From Macropodus opercularis (lineage: Eukaryota > Chordata > Actinopteri > Anabantiformes > Osphronemidae): 64,000 nt of DNA. The notes below the pieces were generated by a model. That model did not search any database. It saw only the letters and a program-made list of their open reading frames with translations, and was not told the DNA's origin. Within the stretch, counting starts at the first letter, position 1, and each line of letters begins with the position of its first letter. Positions 1-12,175 of the stretch are shown in pieces. Location: NCBI GenBank assembly GCA_030770545.1, contig CM061109.1, positions 16,724,001-16,788,000 on the forward strand, read 5' to 3'. The position numbers and the translations under genes were made by a program.

Positions 1-205
1 CCCTTGAACTTTACAGAGTGCACAGCTCTGCAGCTTGGGTCAGAAACAGAAAAGCTGTTTCTCCTTGTTTCCAGGGTTTCATTTCATATTTACGGTGCAG
101 CTGTGAGCCTGTTATTGATCTTCTGGTTCTCCTCTCAGCAGGAAAGTGAAAATGTACACTTAAAAAAAAAGTTCTGACCTATCCCTTCCAGTATTCAACC
201 TTTAC

Positions 206-3200
206 CTTCATGTAGTACATGAAGACCTCAGCTGCCATGCTCATCTCCAGCACTCCATGCAATATGAGTTTGCAGAAGGCAGCAAGCACATTTCTTCGTC
301 TGTGTAGATCCTCGAGTCTCTCCACGTCGGAGCTTTCACTGACTGGAGGAGCCAGATGGCGTTGAAGCGCGCGGGTGGATGTGAAGTGGTCAGCAGAAGG
401 GGAAAAGGGGGTGAAGTAAGAAGAGTGATTAATCATAGGAAATCACATCACAGAAAGTAAAGAACAAAGCAGCAGCGGAAAATAGTGTTTTAGTGAGTTT
501 TGGGACAATGGCTTTAGCAGGTGGAAATCAAAGATAACATAAGACTAGAGTTATGGTTGTGACACCATGTGGCTTCAATCTTTCACAAGGCTAATAAAAT
601 AGGCTCGGAGGTGAGCCAGAGTTAATGGAATTTTCTCACGGAAAGAGATTGCCCTGATTTTATGATTTAACTCCATGCCCTTGCCCTCTGAGTGATCTGT
701 GATCCAGCAGCTAATAGAAAACACTGTCTGTATGACAAAACCGTTACCAGGCAAACCCAATAAAACCACAGCGGTTTTATTACATGTTCAAAAACCAATA
801 ATCCCATATCACATTTGCTTGTACATTTAAGACTTTCCCACCAGGACGTTTATTGACTTCTCTGGACTCTCCTGTATTTGGATGCAATAAGTCTCCGTAA
901 GTAGAAGCTATTGTAAAGATAATCAAGTGTTTAGTTCTAGTCACACATGAATGAATTCATAGGTTTACCTGCAGGGCCTTTTCAAAGAGAACACCCTCTA
1001 CACATCAGCCTTGTTTTTCTCATTTCAGAACAGACAGGAGCATACTGTCGTCATCAATTTACAAGCTGCATTGCTTTGCATAACAAAGTCAAACATCTCC
1101 TCATACAAATTAGCCAACCTGTTTAAGTTGGAGGATGTTAACAGAGGCTTCCTTTGTAACTGAGGGTCAATAGTCAGGTCAGGTTGGAAATCAGAGCCCA
1201 TTTACAGTCAGCAGGCAGCGCTGCAGTGAGTTATTAAGGCAAATGTGTGACCGTGCATTTATTATCGTAATGTTTGAACCACAGTGAGCTGCTGAGCAAT
1301 CAGGAAATAGGACGCTGCTTCGGCAGAGTGCGAGCGCCACCTGCCCTGCGATGCTGCAGTAGTTGTCTCCCGTTTGTGAAACACACCACAGGCAACGTCA
1401 GTTACAAAGAGGTAAACATTTCATAACGCAGAGATTTTTTAATGTAAATTAATGTTTCAGAATTCACTTTCTCTAAATCTACTGTACGATGTCATTATTT
1501 TGCAACTTTGATTTGATTTATCCAACTCTGAAGCCACTAAAGTTTCATCTTATAAAACATTACGTCATACGTTCTTCATGTTTTGTCCTGTAAAGTCTTA
1601 ACATAAAACTTAATTTAAAAAATAATAATTATATTCATACAAATATTTATTAGTAATGAATAAATATTTTATATAAGTGTTGTTTTTCTATTTCCACTGG
1701 AAACTGAGCCGCCAACGAGCCTTGTTTCACGTCATTTCTCGACCCCCCTTTTGTCTTTTGTTATCTTCCTAATGTCCATCCATGGTCCCACATAAGTAAC
1801 TAAGTAATTAATTATTAGTTAACTATGGTAAATATGGTAATTTCCAGTTAACTCCTGATCTACGTCCTCTCTACGGTAAATGGTAAGACGATAAATGGTT
1901 CAGATGATGGATGTCCGGTCTACGTTTACTAAAACAAAAAGGTGAGAAACTTAGTTTTAATACATTATGGTGAAAGTTCATCAGAACCTTTTTGTTCTTT
2001 TTCATACTTCATTGAAAAGCCTTTCATGTCTCCACATTTTGGACCATCATTGACCTCTAAACTACTTTCAACGTTTGTTGTCAGTGTTAAAAAAATTGGG
2101 TAAAATTTAAGGCGAACACCAAAGAACTTGAAAGAGCCTGAGAGGGGTTTGTTTTTTTGGCGTAAGGTTCTCACCTCTGCTCTGGCTGTCACAGTCTGGC
2201 CTGACAAAGACGTGTGTGCATACAAAGGTCAACAGCGCCCTCTGCAGTTTGGGACTGGGCGTGTACAGCAGTGGACCAAACGAGGAGGGATCCCACACAT
2301 GTAGCTGGTAGGAATGAGCGGTCAGGACATCACAGACACCCAGAAAAGCCTAGAACAAATAAACAAGCCATCAGAAGCTGACAGGGAACAGTACTGGAGT
2401 TACATGGCAGCGGTTTGTCTCCTGTCGTACCTGTTGCTGCACAGCAGGGTCAGAGTGAGACAGGCAGCAACGACTCCTCTCACAGAACAGACGCAACTGG
2501 TGCCTTTGGGCCACAGCCTTCTCCTGAAACACATTTTGAGTTTCCTTGAGCTTGTAGAGTATTTCATTTTTTTCAATAGCTGTTTTACTAGACAACCTTT
2601 CAGTACGAAGGAAACAGTCAGTTACTACATTAAATTAGTGAACTGGACCTTGTAACAGTCTGAAACAGCTGCAAGATGCAAAGTGGCCAAATAAAGGATG
2701 AAAAATTACTAGAAATGGATCTAAAACAAACAAAATCACTATAAAATAAACAATATAATAGCACATTAACATGTATTTATGTATCATTTTTCTCATCATC
2801 CATGTATGTACTGTATTAAAACCCAGATAATGATGCACTAACAGGAGCCAATCCATTTAACTTATATATTATATGTTAATTCCTGTACAAATTATCCTAG
2901 TTACTAATACATCAGTCATCTTATTTTTTTAATACAACAAAAAATAAACTAATATTTGTGTACTTCTTACTCCACTGGCAGGACAATCTTCCCCTCTGTC
3001 ACCTAAAATAAACCTCTCCAGGGGCAAAGCCACACTTAAAATTACTGTATCCGTTGACACACTCGTTTATTTATTCCCCACTGTCTGGATGCTAAGGCTT
3101 GTTATTCTCGCACCACTTCCCGATTTAAATTTAGCACTATCAATAATAAAATAAGGTTATTTATGTTATATTTATGCAGCTGACAATCAGACACACTAGT

Positions 3201-6200
3201 GACTCCTTTAGAAAAACTCAGTTAAACATCTCTAGTGTTGTTTGTTGTTTTCTTTTTTGTTTTGATGACAAATCAAATCTTGATTCTACTTAACATTTCA
3301 GATTAATTCAACATTTTACATTTAGAAAACTCCAGATAGTTTTGAGTAATGAACATCTTCATTATTACAACAGTCTGTGTTTGATATGTTTGTGCTCATT
3401 ACAGGTAAGAACATATTAAAGCAGGTGTGACTCACTCTGGAGGTTACAGTTTCACTGCTCGTGTTGAGAGACCAGAGGATGGAGTAAGACAAACACTGCA
3501 GCACTTCCTGCAGCACCTTTACACAAAAAGGGGAGATGAGACAGACACTGAGGACCCTCAGACAGACAGGCTCAAAGCTCGATGTTGGCGCAGTTAAGTG
3601 ACGGTACCTGAGGAGACGCTTCTCCCTGGCTGCTCTCCCCTGACAGGAGGGGAGACAACAGTTCAAACAGATTCCACTCAGAGAGATTGTGGCAGCTGCA
3701 ACCACATGAACAACACATAATTAAAGCTGTTTACTCAACTCATCGTGGCACAACGTTGCTGATATTGTTATTAGTCTTACTTGTGGAAAGCTCTGAGTTT
3801 CTTCAGGGCGATTAAAACGTCTGCAGAGAAACTGTGCCCCTTCAACAGAGACAAACTCGACTGTTCGTGTGCCATCTCATAAATAAAGTAACAGACAAAC
3901 CTTTTCTAATTTGCATGTGCGCCTCACCTTTACAGAGTCCTCCAGCAGCACTGTGAGCTGCTCCACCCAGCGCTGGATCAGAGAATCTCTGGCAGCTCGG
4001 CTCACGGAGCACCAGGACATCTCCTCCCCACACAGACTGAGGTATGTGCGGGCCGCCGCCTCCAGGACAGCAGGACCCGAGTGGAGGTCCAGAACAGCCT
4101 CCATCTCTGCCAGCAGACAGGACACCACCTGCAGCAGAGGAACAAGGTTTAGTGCCCATATGTTGAAAATGAGTACAGGTCAAACCCTGAGGCTGTTGAT
4201 TCTACTATACCTTTATAATTTAGGGCACAGTGGGCGATGGAGTCGTACAGTTGTATATTAACAGATGACCCATGATATGTTTCATGTAAAATTAAATTGA
4301 TATTTTACATGCAGACCTGTGTGTTTTCAGCATCAGGACACTCTGGTATGAAGTACTGAGCAATCTTCATCAGAGAGGCAGCAATGTCAGAGTTTCCTGA
4401 AAACTACATAAACATCATCATTCTAACATAAATTATGACTAGTTGTAGTTCTGTATAAGACGCATATCTATCAGGTGTGAATTAAACACCTTGTTCAGCA
4501 ACTTTGGAAGCACCACGATGAGCTGTTCAGTGAATTTATTACAATCATCAAGCTGAATTTTCTTCTCTCTGGCGTTCAACACCTGCAACATGAAGAAGCC
4601 ACATTTTATCATCAGGTACAATCAATTCTGCCGTCATGCTTTCAGACAACGGGAACGTTTCTTCCTCTGACCTTCTTCGCTCCACTCCTCCCAGGCAGAA
4701 CGGGTCCCTCTGAGGCCTGACGCACCGACGCCAGCAGGATCTCAACAAGCACTGCCTGCTCTGCCAGAGTGAGATCTATCCACCCAAACAAACAATGCAA
4801 TAACCCAGCAAATCAATAATCGAGGCTTTGAAGCTGTCAGTGTGTGTTTCTTATTTAAATCACAGTGCTGTGAAACAGGTTTACACTCTCTCACCTGTTC
4901 TGTCCTGCAGCAGTATCGATGTGAGTGTGGACCAGTCCTTCAGCAGAGCTCCGCCACAGTCCCACAGACTGTCCACGAGGTAAACCACATGCTTATGCAG
5001 CTGCAGGCATAAACAAACAGACACATTAGTGCAGTGTTAACGTCATCACTCTTCATTATCAAAGGCTTTTACCTCAGACTCCTGGTAGAACTGCAGCAGA
5101 GCTTTCAGTCTGGCAAATGTTTGCTGTTTGTGTGCCTCCTCCTCTTCACTGTTGTTTACAGCTTGAGCATCAGATGCAGGGGCTACAGTGCTGCGAAGCC
5201 TGAGATGGACCAACAGTATTAAGGTGGCAGCGATTAAGTGTGTTTGTTGGGTTTTAAATGAAAGAGGTCCGTATACCTTGAGAAGAGGAGCTCCCCCGCG
5301 TTGGCTGCTAGAGGGCGCTGTGAACAGTAAACAAACTGCAGGAGCTGCCTGTAGTCGTCCGGACCGAGCATGTCATCAGACATTCTGTGGAATCAGGAAT
5401 GAGCTGCCAAACGATAACAAGGACTAGAAAGAGATGAGAACAAACAGGCGGGCGACTCACTTAGAGATGAGAAGAAGCAGTTTCATGGTCTGCACTGCCA
5501 CCTCATTGTCCTTATCCAGAGTCATGGAGATTATTCGGTCCTGGACACACACGCATGAATCAGTATGTCTGCACATCTGCCCTTGGAGTCAGCTGTGTAA
5601 ATGTACATATGTATGTGTGATGTTTTACCTTGAAGCGGCTGTGGAACAGGTCTAATTTAGGCAGGAGCAGTGGATCTCCATACAAACCCTGGAGGCTTAT
5701 CACACACTTAAGACGCACATCTGGTATCTGAAACACAATGAATGAGAAACGTGCGTATGTGGAGCATTAAGCAGTTTTCAGTTTCCGACGAGAACGTTAT
5801 CACTTACCTTGTCGTTCATCATCCAGCCCATGTATTTGAGATAGCTGTCGTTGAGAAACACAGAGCTGTAGAGCTTCATCCACAAACCCAACTCCTCCAC
5901 ACAGAGGGAGCGGATTTCAGGAAGCACGTCCCTGCACACGTGCACAATTAAGAATAAGCTCCACACTGAATTTATTACAAACGAATGTGCATCGCAAGGT
6001 GATTTACCGATATCGTCTCAGAAAAACTCCCTTAAAGATGATGTCCACCATGCTCTCTATCTCCGTCCTCTTCCCCTGCAGCTTAAGCACATGGAAGGAA
6101 GCACAAAGTGAAAACGATGCGCATCAGCACAAAACACATGTACAGACATGTGTGTCCTACCTCTCTGAGCTTCCTCTGGGCCTTCTCCAGCTGTGGTGAG

Positions 6201-7741
6201 TGTTTCTGTCTTGTGGTCCTTGTCTTCTGCACCTCACACAGTTTCTGGCTGTTTTCTATCCCAACACTCAAGCTCAGAGCCACGTTTAAAAGATTGCTCA
6301 GCAGCTTCACCGCTTATCAGTGAACCATCAAAAGCCAGATTTCAAGTTAGCCTGCTGGAAACATTTATGCATCTATATGTTTCTTTGTGTTTTCTATCAC
6401 TTACCTGCTAGAGTGCAGGTGTGTCTGAAGGCTCTTATATAAGAGTCTGACAACTCTGTGAGCAGCGAGATGAGGCCGTTCATCAGGTAGCTGTCAAAGA
6501 CGACGCTGTGTTGACACTGAGCCACCAGCACAGACACGAAGTCGCAGAACTCGGAGTGAAACCAGCGTCCGTACGCTCCCGACTGGATGAGTGGGTACTC
6601 CACGTTGTCCTGCACAACAGAGGAGCGACGGGGTGAGCAGAGACTTTATAATTCAATACTACAAACAGCACAGGAACCAGCAAAGTTCTACTCACTGTGT
6701 CCATGGGCCATGTGACTGTGAGGATCCACGGAAAAGCCAGAAACCTCTTATACTGCAGACCAGCCACCTGAAACACACACAGACAGAGTTTTAGGTCAAA
6801 CCTTCAAAACCGATGCAACAGTGAGACTATAGAGCTCCAACCTCATCCAGCTCCTCCACCATCTTACTCATCACATCTCTGCCTTGCTTACTCTGACACA
6901 TCTCTGCCGTGACCACACCTGAAAAAGCCAGAAGAGAAACACTTTGTACCCATGTTTCCGGCTTTCCGTGCGCGCGTGCATTGCGTCTACTTGCCTTTGC
7001 AGCCAGAGCACTGGATGAAGAAGCTGATGAGGTCAAGAAGCGCAGCGTCTCTGTTCCTCACATACGCCTCAATCCAGTCATTGATCACCGCCTGCTCCAA
7101 CATCACACAAACAGTGTTTCAGTACGAAGGTACGATAACGTTCACCTGCTAACGTCGCTTAACAAATCAAATCAAGTCTTGTCTTACCCGCATGGCACTC
7201 TTGCCCATGGTGACCACCTCAAACAGGGTGACAGCCTCCACATGCTCCTTTTTACTGTGGCTGCCTGCTGACTTACCAGCTGTGCGGCAGCTGGCTTTGG
7301 CTCTTTTGCGTTTGACATTCTCCGAGCCATTGTGCGCTCTTTTCCTTCTCCTCTGTGTGATTTTGAACAAGTGGCAGAGAAGAAAGTCATCAATACCCCA
7401 GAACCTGTTCATGAATGTATCCTAACGCTTCTCTCTACTCCGACCACTCGTCTCGCACAAGCACTACAATGATGAACAATGAGCAGAAACACCCACCACA
7501 CTCTTTTGTCTATTCTCATTCCCCAACTCATCCTCGGAATGATGGACAGCTCCTGAGGACTTTGTCGCATCATGAGTGTTCTTACTGAGAAGCCAAAAAC
7601 ACGAAAGCAGATCACACAGACGAGTAAACAACAACCAAAGACAGGGACACACACACAAACAGTGACAACCTGTTCGTATTTTGGAGCAGCTGCTTACTTC
7701 TGCCTTGACGTTCTGGACGTAGCCGTGGGCTCTGGTATCAT
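206..7741 (-). CDS. stag3: Cohesin subunit SA/STAG family, probably Stag3 (3' end beyond window)
   Basis: STAG proteins are HEAT-repeat subunits that bind the kleisin of the cohesin ring; STAG3 is the meiosis-specific paralogue. About 24 exons read in order along the STAG family: a basic N-terminal stretch with KRKRAK (7188-7350), TLFEVVTMGKSAM, VINDWIEAYVRNRDAALLDL (about 7000-7100), VVTAEMCQSKQGRDV, CQHSVVFDSYLMNGLISLLT and RAFRHT (6406-6610). The stromalin conservative domain, GVFLRRYRDVLPEIRSLCVE to LNDSYLKYMGWMMNDK, lies at 5630-6080. Further exons give KFTEQLIVVLPKLLNK (4490-4583), PLLYTPSPKLQRALLTFVCT (about 2180-2340) and LHRRRNVLAAFCKLI (206-342). The start is inferred: ATG at 7739-7741 opens a 44-nt exon (MIPEPTATSRTSRQ) whose phase 2 fits the acceptor at 7350/7351. 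Vertebrate STAG1 and STAG2 are nearly invariant, whereas this protein differs widely, so STAG3 is preferred. The C-terminal part lies outside the window. Confidence 0.85.
343..2176 (-). other. Large intron of the stag3-like gene
   Basis: The exons ending near 2177 and starting at 342 encode segments that are adjacent in STAG proteins (HVFVRPDCDSQSR then VSESSDVERLEDLHRRR), and the splice phase (1) agrees. The 1.8 kb between them is therefore one intron, far longer than the roughly 80-120-bp introns between most other exons of the gene. It is AT-rich, and I see no coding block or RNA gene in it. Confidence 0.6.
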
Positions 7742-8239
7742 ATTCTCCTCAGATCTTTACACGAGGCTCAGGAGTGTTTCTCGTGGATCAGACCGTAGGA
7801 TCCATGTTTGGCTCTGGAGTTAACAGAGGAAGTTTGAGCAACTAAAATGCTGGATGCCTAATATTTACACTGTCTTTCCATCTGCCAATTCACATAATAA
7901 ACATTTTCTCACATACAACTAAATATGCTACAAACAAGTGGTTTATTTGTATTTAATCACTATATAGTAAAAAAACAAACTAAACTAAACTATCTGTTCC
8001 TCCTCTTAGGAAATGTCAAAGATGTCACCAGTAAAAATGTCCAGTTATAACTTCCCCCCAAAATGAATTCAGCTTATTAATATGACATAAAACTCCCAAT
8101 GTTCACATTTCTCACATAGGTGTCTAACAGTAAGAAGTGTGATCCTGGCTCTAGTGCTGGTTGTCTGCTGCTTTTGATGCAGATGGTTCTGTACGTTGAG
8201 AGACACCACTCAGCTGTTTTTGCTTCTTAGTCACAAACT
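7742..8239. other. Presumptive 5' leader of the stag3-like gene
   Basis: This stretch separates the inferred start codon from the CCAAT-rich block upstream. It is AT-rich and has no coding signal I trust. It may contain 5'UTR sequence or a leader intron; I cannot place the transcription start. Confidence 0.3.
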
Positions 8240-8560
8240 GTGTGACTGACAGCCAATCAGACACGTCGGTGGCTGCCGCCTTTTCCAAACTTACCCTCTT
8301 TGCGCGTCTTCATTGTTCGCTGGGCTTCACTGATGCTGGTTTTAACAATCGGGGACTGGAATCTTTCAGGTTTTTCCACGGACGAGCTGCTTCTCTGCGC
8401 CCACTCTCACAGTCAAGTAGCAGGACAGCCTAACTGGCCCCGATTGGCTGCTGAACTGCATTGGAGTCACGCCATTGGGTGCCACTGCTGTCAATCACGG
8501 CGTAGTCCCTCCTCCGGCGGCCGTGGTGAACAGACGTCGCGCAGTTTGGGTTTTCTGCAC
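8240..8560 (-). promoter_or_regulatory. CCAAT-box-rich presumptive promoter of the stag3-like gene
   Basis: A GC-rich block upstream of the stag3-like start holds four CCAAT cores. One is CCAAT at 8253-8257 on the plus strand. Three are ATTGG at 8443-8447, 8460-8464 and 8474-8478, which read as CCAAT on the minus strand, the gene's strand. Spaced CCAAT boxes of this kind are typical of NF-Y-bound promoters. No TATA box is evident. The assignment rests on position and motif density only, about 0.5-0.8 kb from the inferred start codon. Confidence 0.45.
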
Positions 8561-9598
8561 CGGGACGTAAACATCTGCAGGAAGAGACGGTTCTCGGCTC
8601 TGACACCTAAACTAGTGCGAATTATAGAAAGATTTTATCCTTTACAACACAAAGAATTATCCAGGGAACTATATTCATAATGAATATAAAGTAAATGCTT
8701 CATTATGTTTGTTACTTCCACTTTATGCTACTATTCCTCTGAAGGCTGGTTCCTCATTTATATATTACTCAGACTATTCAGCAGCTATTAAAATATACTC
8801 AACTACTCCCTCTGTGCAGTGTAATATTTTAGAGTCATCTTTTTTATGTGCGCTTCCGCTGATTAACCTTCCTTATGTGCCTCTGGTGTGTTTCAATTAA
8901 CCAGAGCAGCTAATTCAGGAGGGACGTGTCCTGGCATTTCCTGGTCTAACAGGGTGTGTGTTGACGTGAACAGTAGGCGGCGCTGTTTGCTCGCATATGA
9001 CAACAAGCGGCGCTTAGACCTTTGTGAGCGTCGCTCCTGGTGAGCGGCCATTACGCAGCTTCATTATGAGTTAGAAGACACCGTCTACAGGCTTCAAGCA
9101 TTAAGAATGAAAAGACACGTGACATGACAAGGCCTACAAAGCGCCAGCTACTTTCAGTCCATAGGTTTTTTTTAAAGAAACTGTGAGAAAAGTCATTTCA
9201 GTGTCAAGTTGCCAGTATATTTGTAGGAAAGGAAGGACTTAAAGCACTACCGTACTTTATGTCTGTGATTTCATGACAAATGAATAGACCAGTGTCTTTA
9301 TGAACATTCAGTAGAGTTAGTTTAATCCAGCTGTAGCAGAAAAGCTTGTTTATTAGCAAGAAGCCGAGTGAGGAGTTTGATTTTTCATGCTGACGTGTCA
9401 CTTGACAGATACGTTTGCACTCTCAGCTGATTCGTCAGCTAAACGTTCTCTGTGCTTTACTCATTCACGCTTTTATTAAACACATTTAAATAGAAACCTA
9501 TTATTCAGAATTGCGTTGCTACTGCTACGGTCGCGAAAAATGATTAGGTTACGAACAAACAAAAAATGACAACAAATGCAGACATGTCCATATTTACT
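8561..9598. other. Intergenic, no gene seen
   Basis: This stretch lies between the stag3-like promoter and the polyadenylation signal of the next minus-strand gene. It is mostly AT-rich. Short ORFs occur, but none has splice support or a recognisable protein signature. A small GC-richer patch near 8970-9060 is unexplained. Confidence 0.5.
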
Positions 9599-9604
9599 TT
9601 TATT
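9599..9604 (-). terminator. Polyadenylation signal of the unidentified gene
   Basis: AATAAA on the minus strand lies about 207 nt past the TGA stop at 9811-9813, in an AT-rich 3'UTR. It is the nearest canonical hexamer downstream of the stop, and the position is typical for a short vertebrate 3'UTR. Confidence 0.5.
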
Positions 9605-9810
9605 AATTCACCTTAGGTTAAAAACAAACACACAATCATCTCCAAACAGGAATTAATATGGGTCAGAAGCACGAAACAAACCCCACACAGCCCGTAAATG
9701 ATTTACTCCAGACTCAGGTTGAATCACACTGTGTAGCACCTTTTCATATGTTATTAGAAGCAGGACAATCCAGGAGACAGACCAACGCGTCAGGTGTCGG
9801 TTGGGTCGAG

Positions 9811-11788
9811 TCAAGACAGGAACTGGGACATGAAGGTCACGGCCTGGTGAAGGTCCTCTGTCAGCTCCTCCGGTAGTGACAGCACCACCGACGTTAAGCT
9901 TTGAGTTATTTCTAAAATCCTACACAAAGAACCAGCGCGTGTCATCACAAAGCTGCTGCGTTAATCATCGCCTCAGAGCTTGCACTTTAACTCACCAGGC
10001 GATGTAGTGAGCAGAAAGCTGTGGCTCATGCCTGGAGCCGTCCTCCGTCACTAGAGACTGTTTCATCTGTTTGAAGTTGACCTCAATGTCTTTCTTGATT
10101 TCAGAGAAGACCTGAATTCCCCTGAAAGAACTGACGACTTGCTGCGAGAAAAGGACGTCAAAAAGGTCACAGAGGCTTTTAGAGGATAGAAAACACACAC
10201 AAACAGTTAAACACAGAAGATTTAGCCTTACGTAAATAACCGAGAGCTGGTGGGCAATGTATTTATGACTTCCAAGGTGCTGGATATCTTCCTCCAGCTG
10301 TTGACTCAAGACTAGCAGCTGGTTGAGTTTGGCAATGTGGAGGAAGTATTCTGCAGCAGAAACGGTGTTAATCAATCATGCTGAAAGCGTCTTGATCGTG
10401 TAACAGAAGTACTTTACTGCAGGTTGGGCTGGTTCCTTCTCTCTCACCATCCATTGGCGGCCTCTCCAGCATGTCCACGGGGCTGCCTTGGATGAGAAAA
10501 ACCTCTACACGAGGAAACATGACTGACAGACCCACCATGTCCAGGTAGTCCTAACGGAAACACGCGAGGTGAAATACTGTACTTAAGAACACAAAGCAGT
10601 CAGAGGTGCAATACACAGCGTGTGATGTAAGTGGGCGTCTAGGTGATACCTCCAGCTGTGGCATAGGCTTTGGTAGATGTTCAAGGCACTGCAGCATCTG
10701 GTCCAGAATCTCTGACCCTTCAGTAACATGGGACAAACACATCAAACATACAGGAGCTGTTCGAGTCTAATTGAACCGTCTGATTCTTCACCACACACAC
10801 CTTGAGCCTGGAAGGTGTCTGACTCCTCGGGGCTGCAGCCTTGTCCTAGCTGCTCCTGGAACTGTGGCACAGGGACTATGAACAGTGTGCAGGAGTAAAG
10901 ACGCTTTGGAGATGTTGAGACAGAGCATGTTTAAAGCTGACTGCTGCAGGGTGTAATGCTGCCTTTGGTGGTTGTCGTAAATGTCAGGTCCTGGACAGGC
11001 TCACAAGGACATTTAGAAGGAGCCACCAGTACATTTTGCACGACCCCACAGCTTCTCTCTTCGAATACTGTACGTTTATTTATCAGCATATAAACCAAGG
11101 TGGAATGTAACTTAGTATTTACTACAGCATTATATCTTTGAGTTTGTGTACCTACCCTCTGCATAATTGACAGTATTTCTTCATCAGGTAAACGCGAGTC
11201 ATGTGCACTAGCTTATACGCAACTAAAATTGTAAAAAAGTAAGATGTTGTACATTGAATTTCAAATTGTTTTCTGTTTTACAGCTGGTGAATGTGAGGAT
11301 CTACAAACTCAGTTTGTAGGAAACTGGGTAAAACTAAGGAGAAAACTGAGGTGAGCTTTGACAACAATGGTGGGAGAAACAGTGAACGTCTGGTTCTCGG
11401 GACACCCCACCTGCTGCGTCTGTGCCCTGATGAGGAGATCCAGCTGCCCACAAAGACACAGCATCTCCAGGCCCACCTGCTCCGGACTCAGCTGGACGGG
11501 CATCAGAGGTCTCTTCACCTGTAGCTCCACTGGCCACAAGAGCAACCACATCATCAACAACAGGCAGGCATGGCATGCACTTAACAAACAAACATCATCC
11601 AGTGGAAGTGTGTGCATGTGTCAACGCCTCAGGTCCACGGACGGATGAGCTGAGGAGTGAAGGGGAGGGGTCAGTGCGTTGAACGGAGACGGACGCGCGC
11701 GTCTAAGAGCCTGAAACGAAGACCTACCTTTGAAGGCGTCGTGGTAAACGCACGGCTGACAGAGCGGCTCCGACGCCCTCGCGGCCAT
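9811..11788 (-). CDS. Unidentified small multi-exon protein, about 250 residues, helical
   Basis: I do not recognise this gene. Its exons join in consistent phase. ATG at 11786-11788 (GACATGGCC context) opens exon 11728-11788 (MAARASEPLCQPCVYHDAFK). Next come 11411-11529 (VKRPLMPVQLSPEQVGLEML, then CLCGQLDLLIRAQTQQ) and 10801-10861 (FQEQLGQGCSPEESDTFQAQ). Exons near 10651-10725 (ILDQMLQCLEHLPKPMPQLE) and 10449-10549 (DYLDMVGLSVMFPRVEVFLI) follow. The last ones are near 10230-10350 (FLHIAKLNQLLVLSQQLEED), 9998-10142 (SSFRGIQVFSEIKKDIEVNF) and 9811-9925, ending SQFLS-stop. The product looks soluble, leucine-rich and mostly alpha-helical, with coiled-coil-like heptads around LNQLLVLSQQLEEDIQHL, no signal peptide and no membrane segment. 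It is tandem with, not operonic to, its minus-strand neighbours. Function is unknown. Confidence 0.75.
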
Positions 11789-12167
11789 GTCTGCGGCGGT
11801 CGCCTCTTCGCTCAGACCCGCTCCGCTGACAAAAGCCACATGAAGCTGAGGCTAGAGACAAATAACGATCGACTTATTGGTGTGGCTGCATTTCGTCGGC
11901 GTCTACAGCAAAGGGTGCGTTCGAGTGTCAAACGTCCAGGCGGGAGGAGGAGACGTTGACGCCGAGACGGTGGTTGCTGGTCCGCAATTCGATGCTCACG
12001 CGCAGCTTCAGGGTGATGAATGCATCATCCATTACCCCGGCATCCATGTACCTGCCGGAGACAGACGAAGTGTACAAAAGAAGCCCACGCCCATGCAACA
12101 CGAGGGATGCAGTCTGATCTGCGGTTGTGAACGCCCCCCTCCCCCCGGGGACCTTGCTCTATCGCGA

Positions 12168-12175
12168 TGACGTCA
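12168..12175. promoter_or_regulatory. Perfect cAMP-response element (TGACGTCA)
   Basis: The eight-base palindrome TGACGTCA stands in a GC-rich stretch about 380 bp upstream of the start codon of the unidentified minus-strand gene and about 0.6 kb past the presumed med14 3' end. CREB/ATF proteins bind this site. CREs within a few hundred bases of a CpG-rich transcription start are usually functional and frequent in genes active in germ cells, but no binding can be shown here. Confidence 0.55.

Noticed and set aside
2314..2655. 113-codon plus-strand frame
   Set aside because: It overlaps two stag3-like exons on the opposite strand (about 2180-2345 and 2441-2565) and their intron; the protein has no signature.
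10931..11164. 77-codon minus-strand frame inside the unidentified gene
   Set aside because: It falls in the intron between the exons ending TQQ and starting FQEQ, whose phases already match without it.
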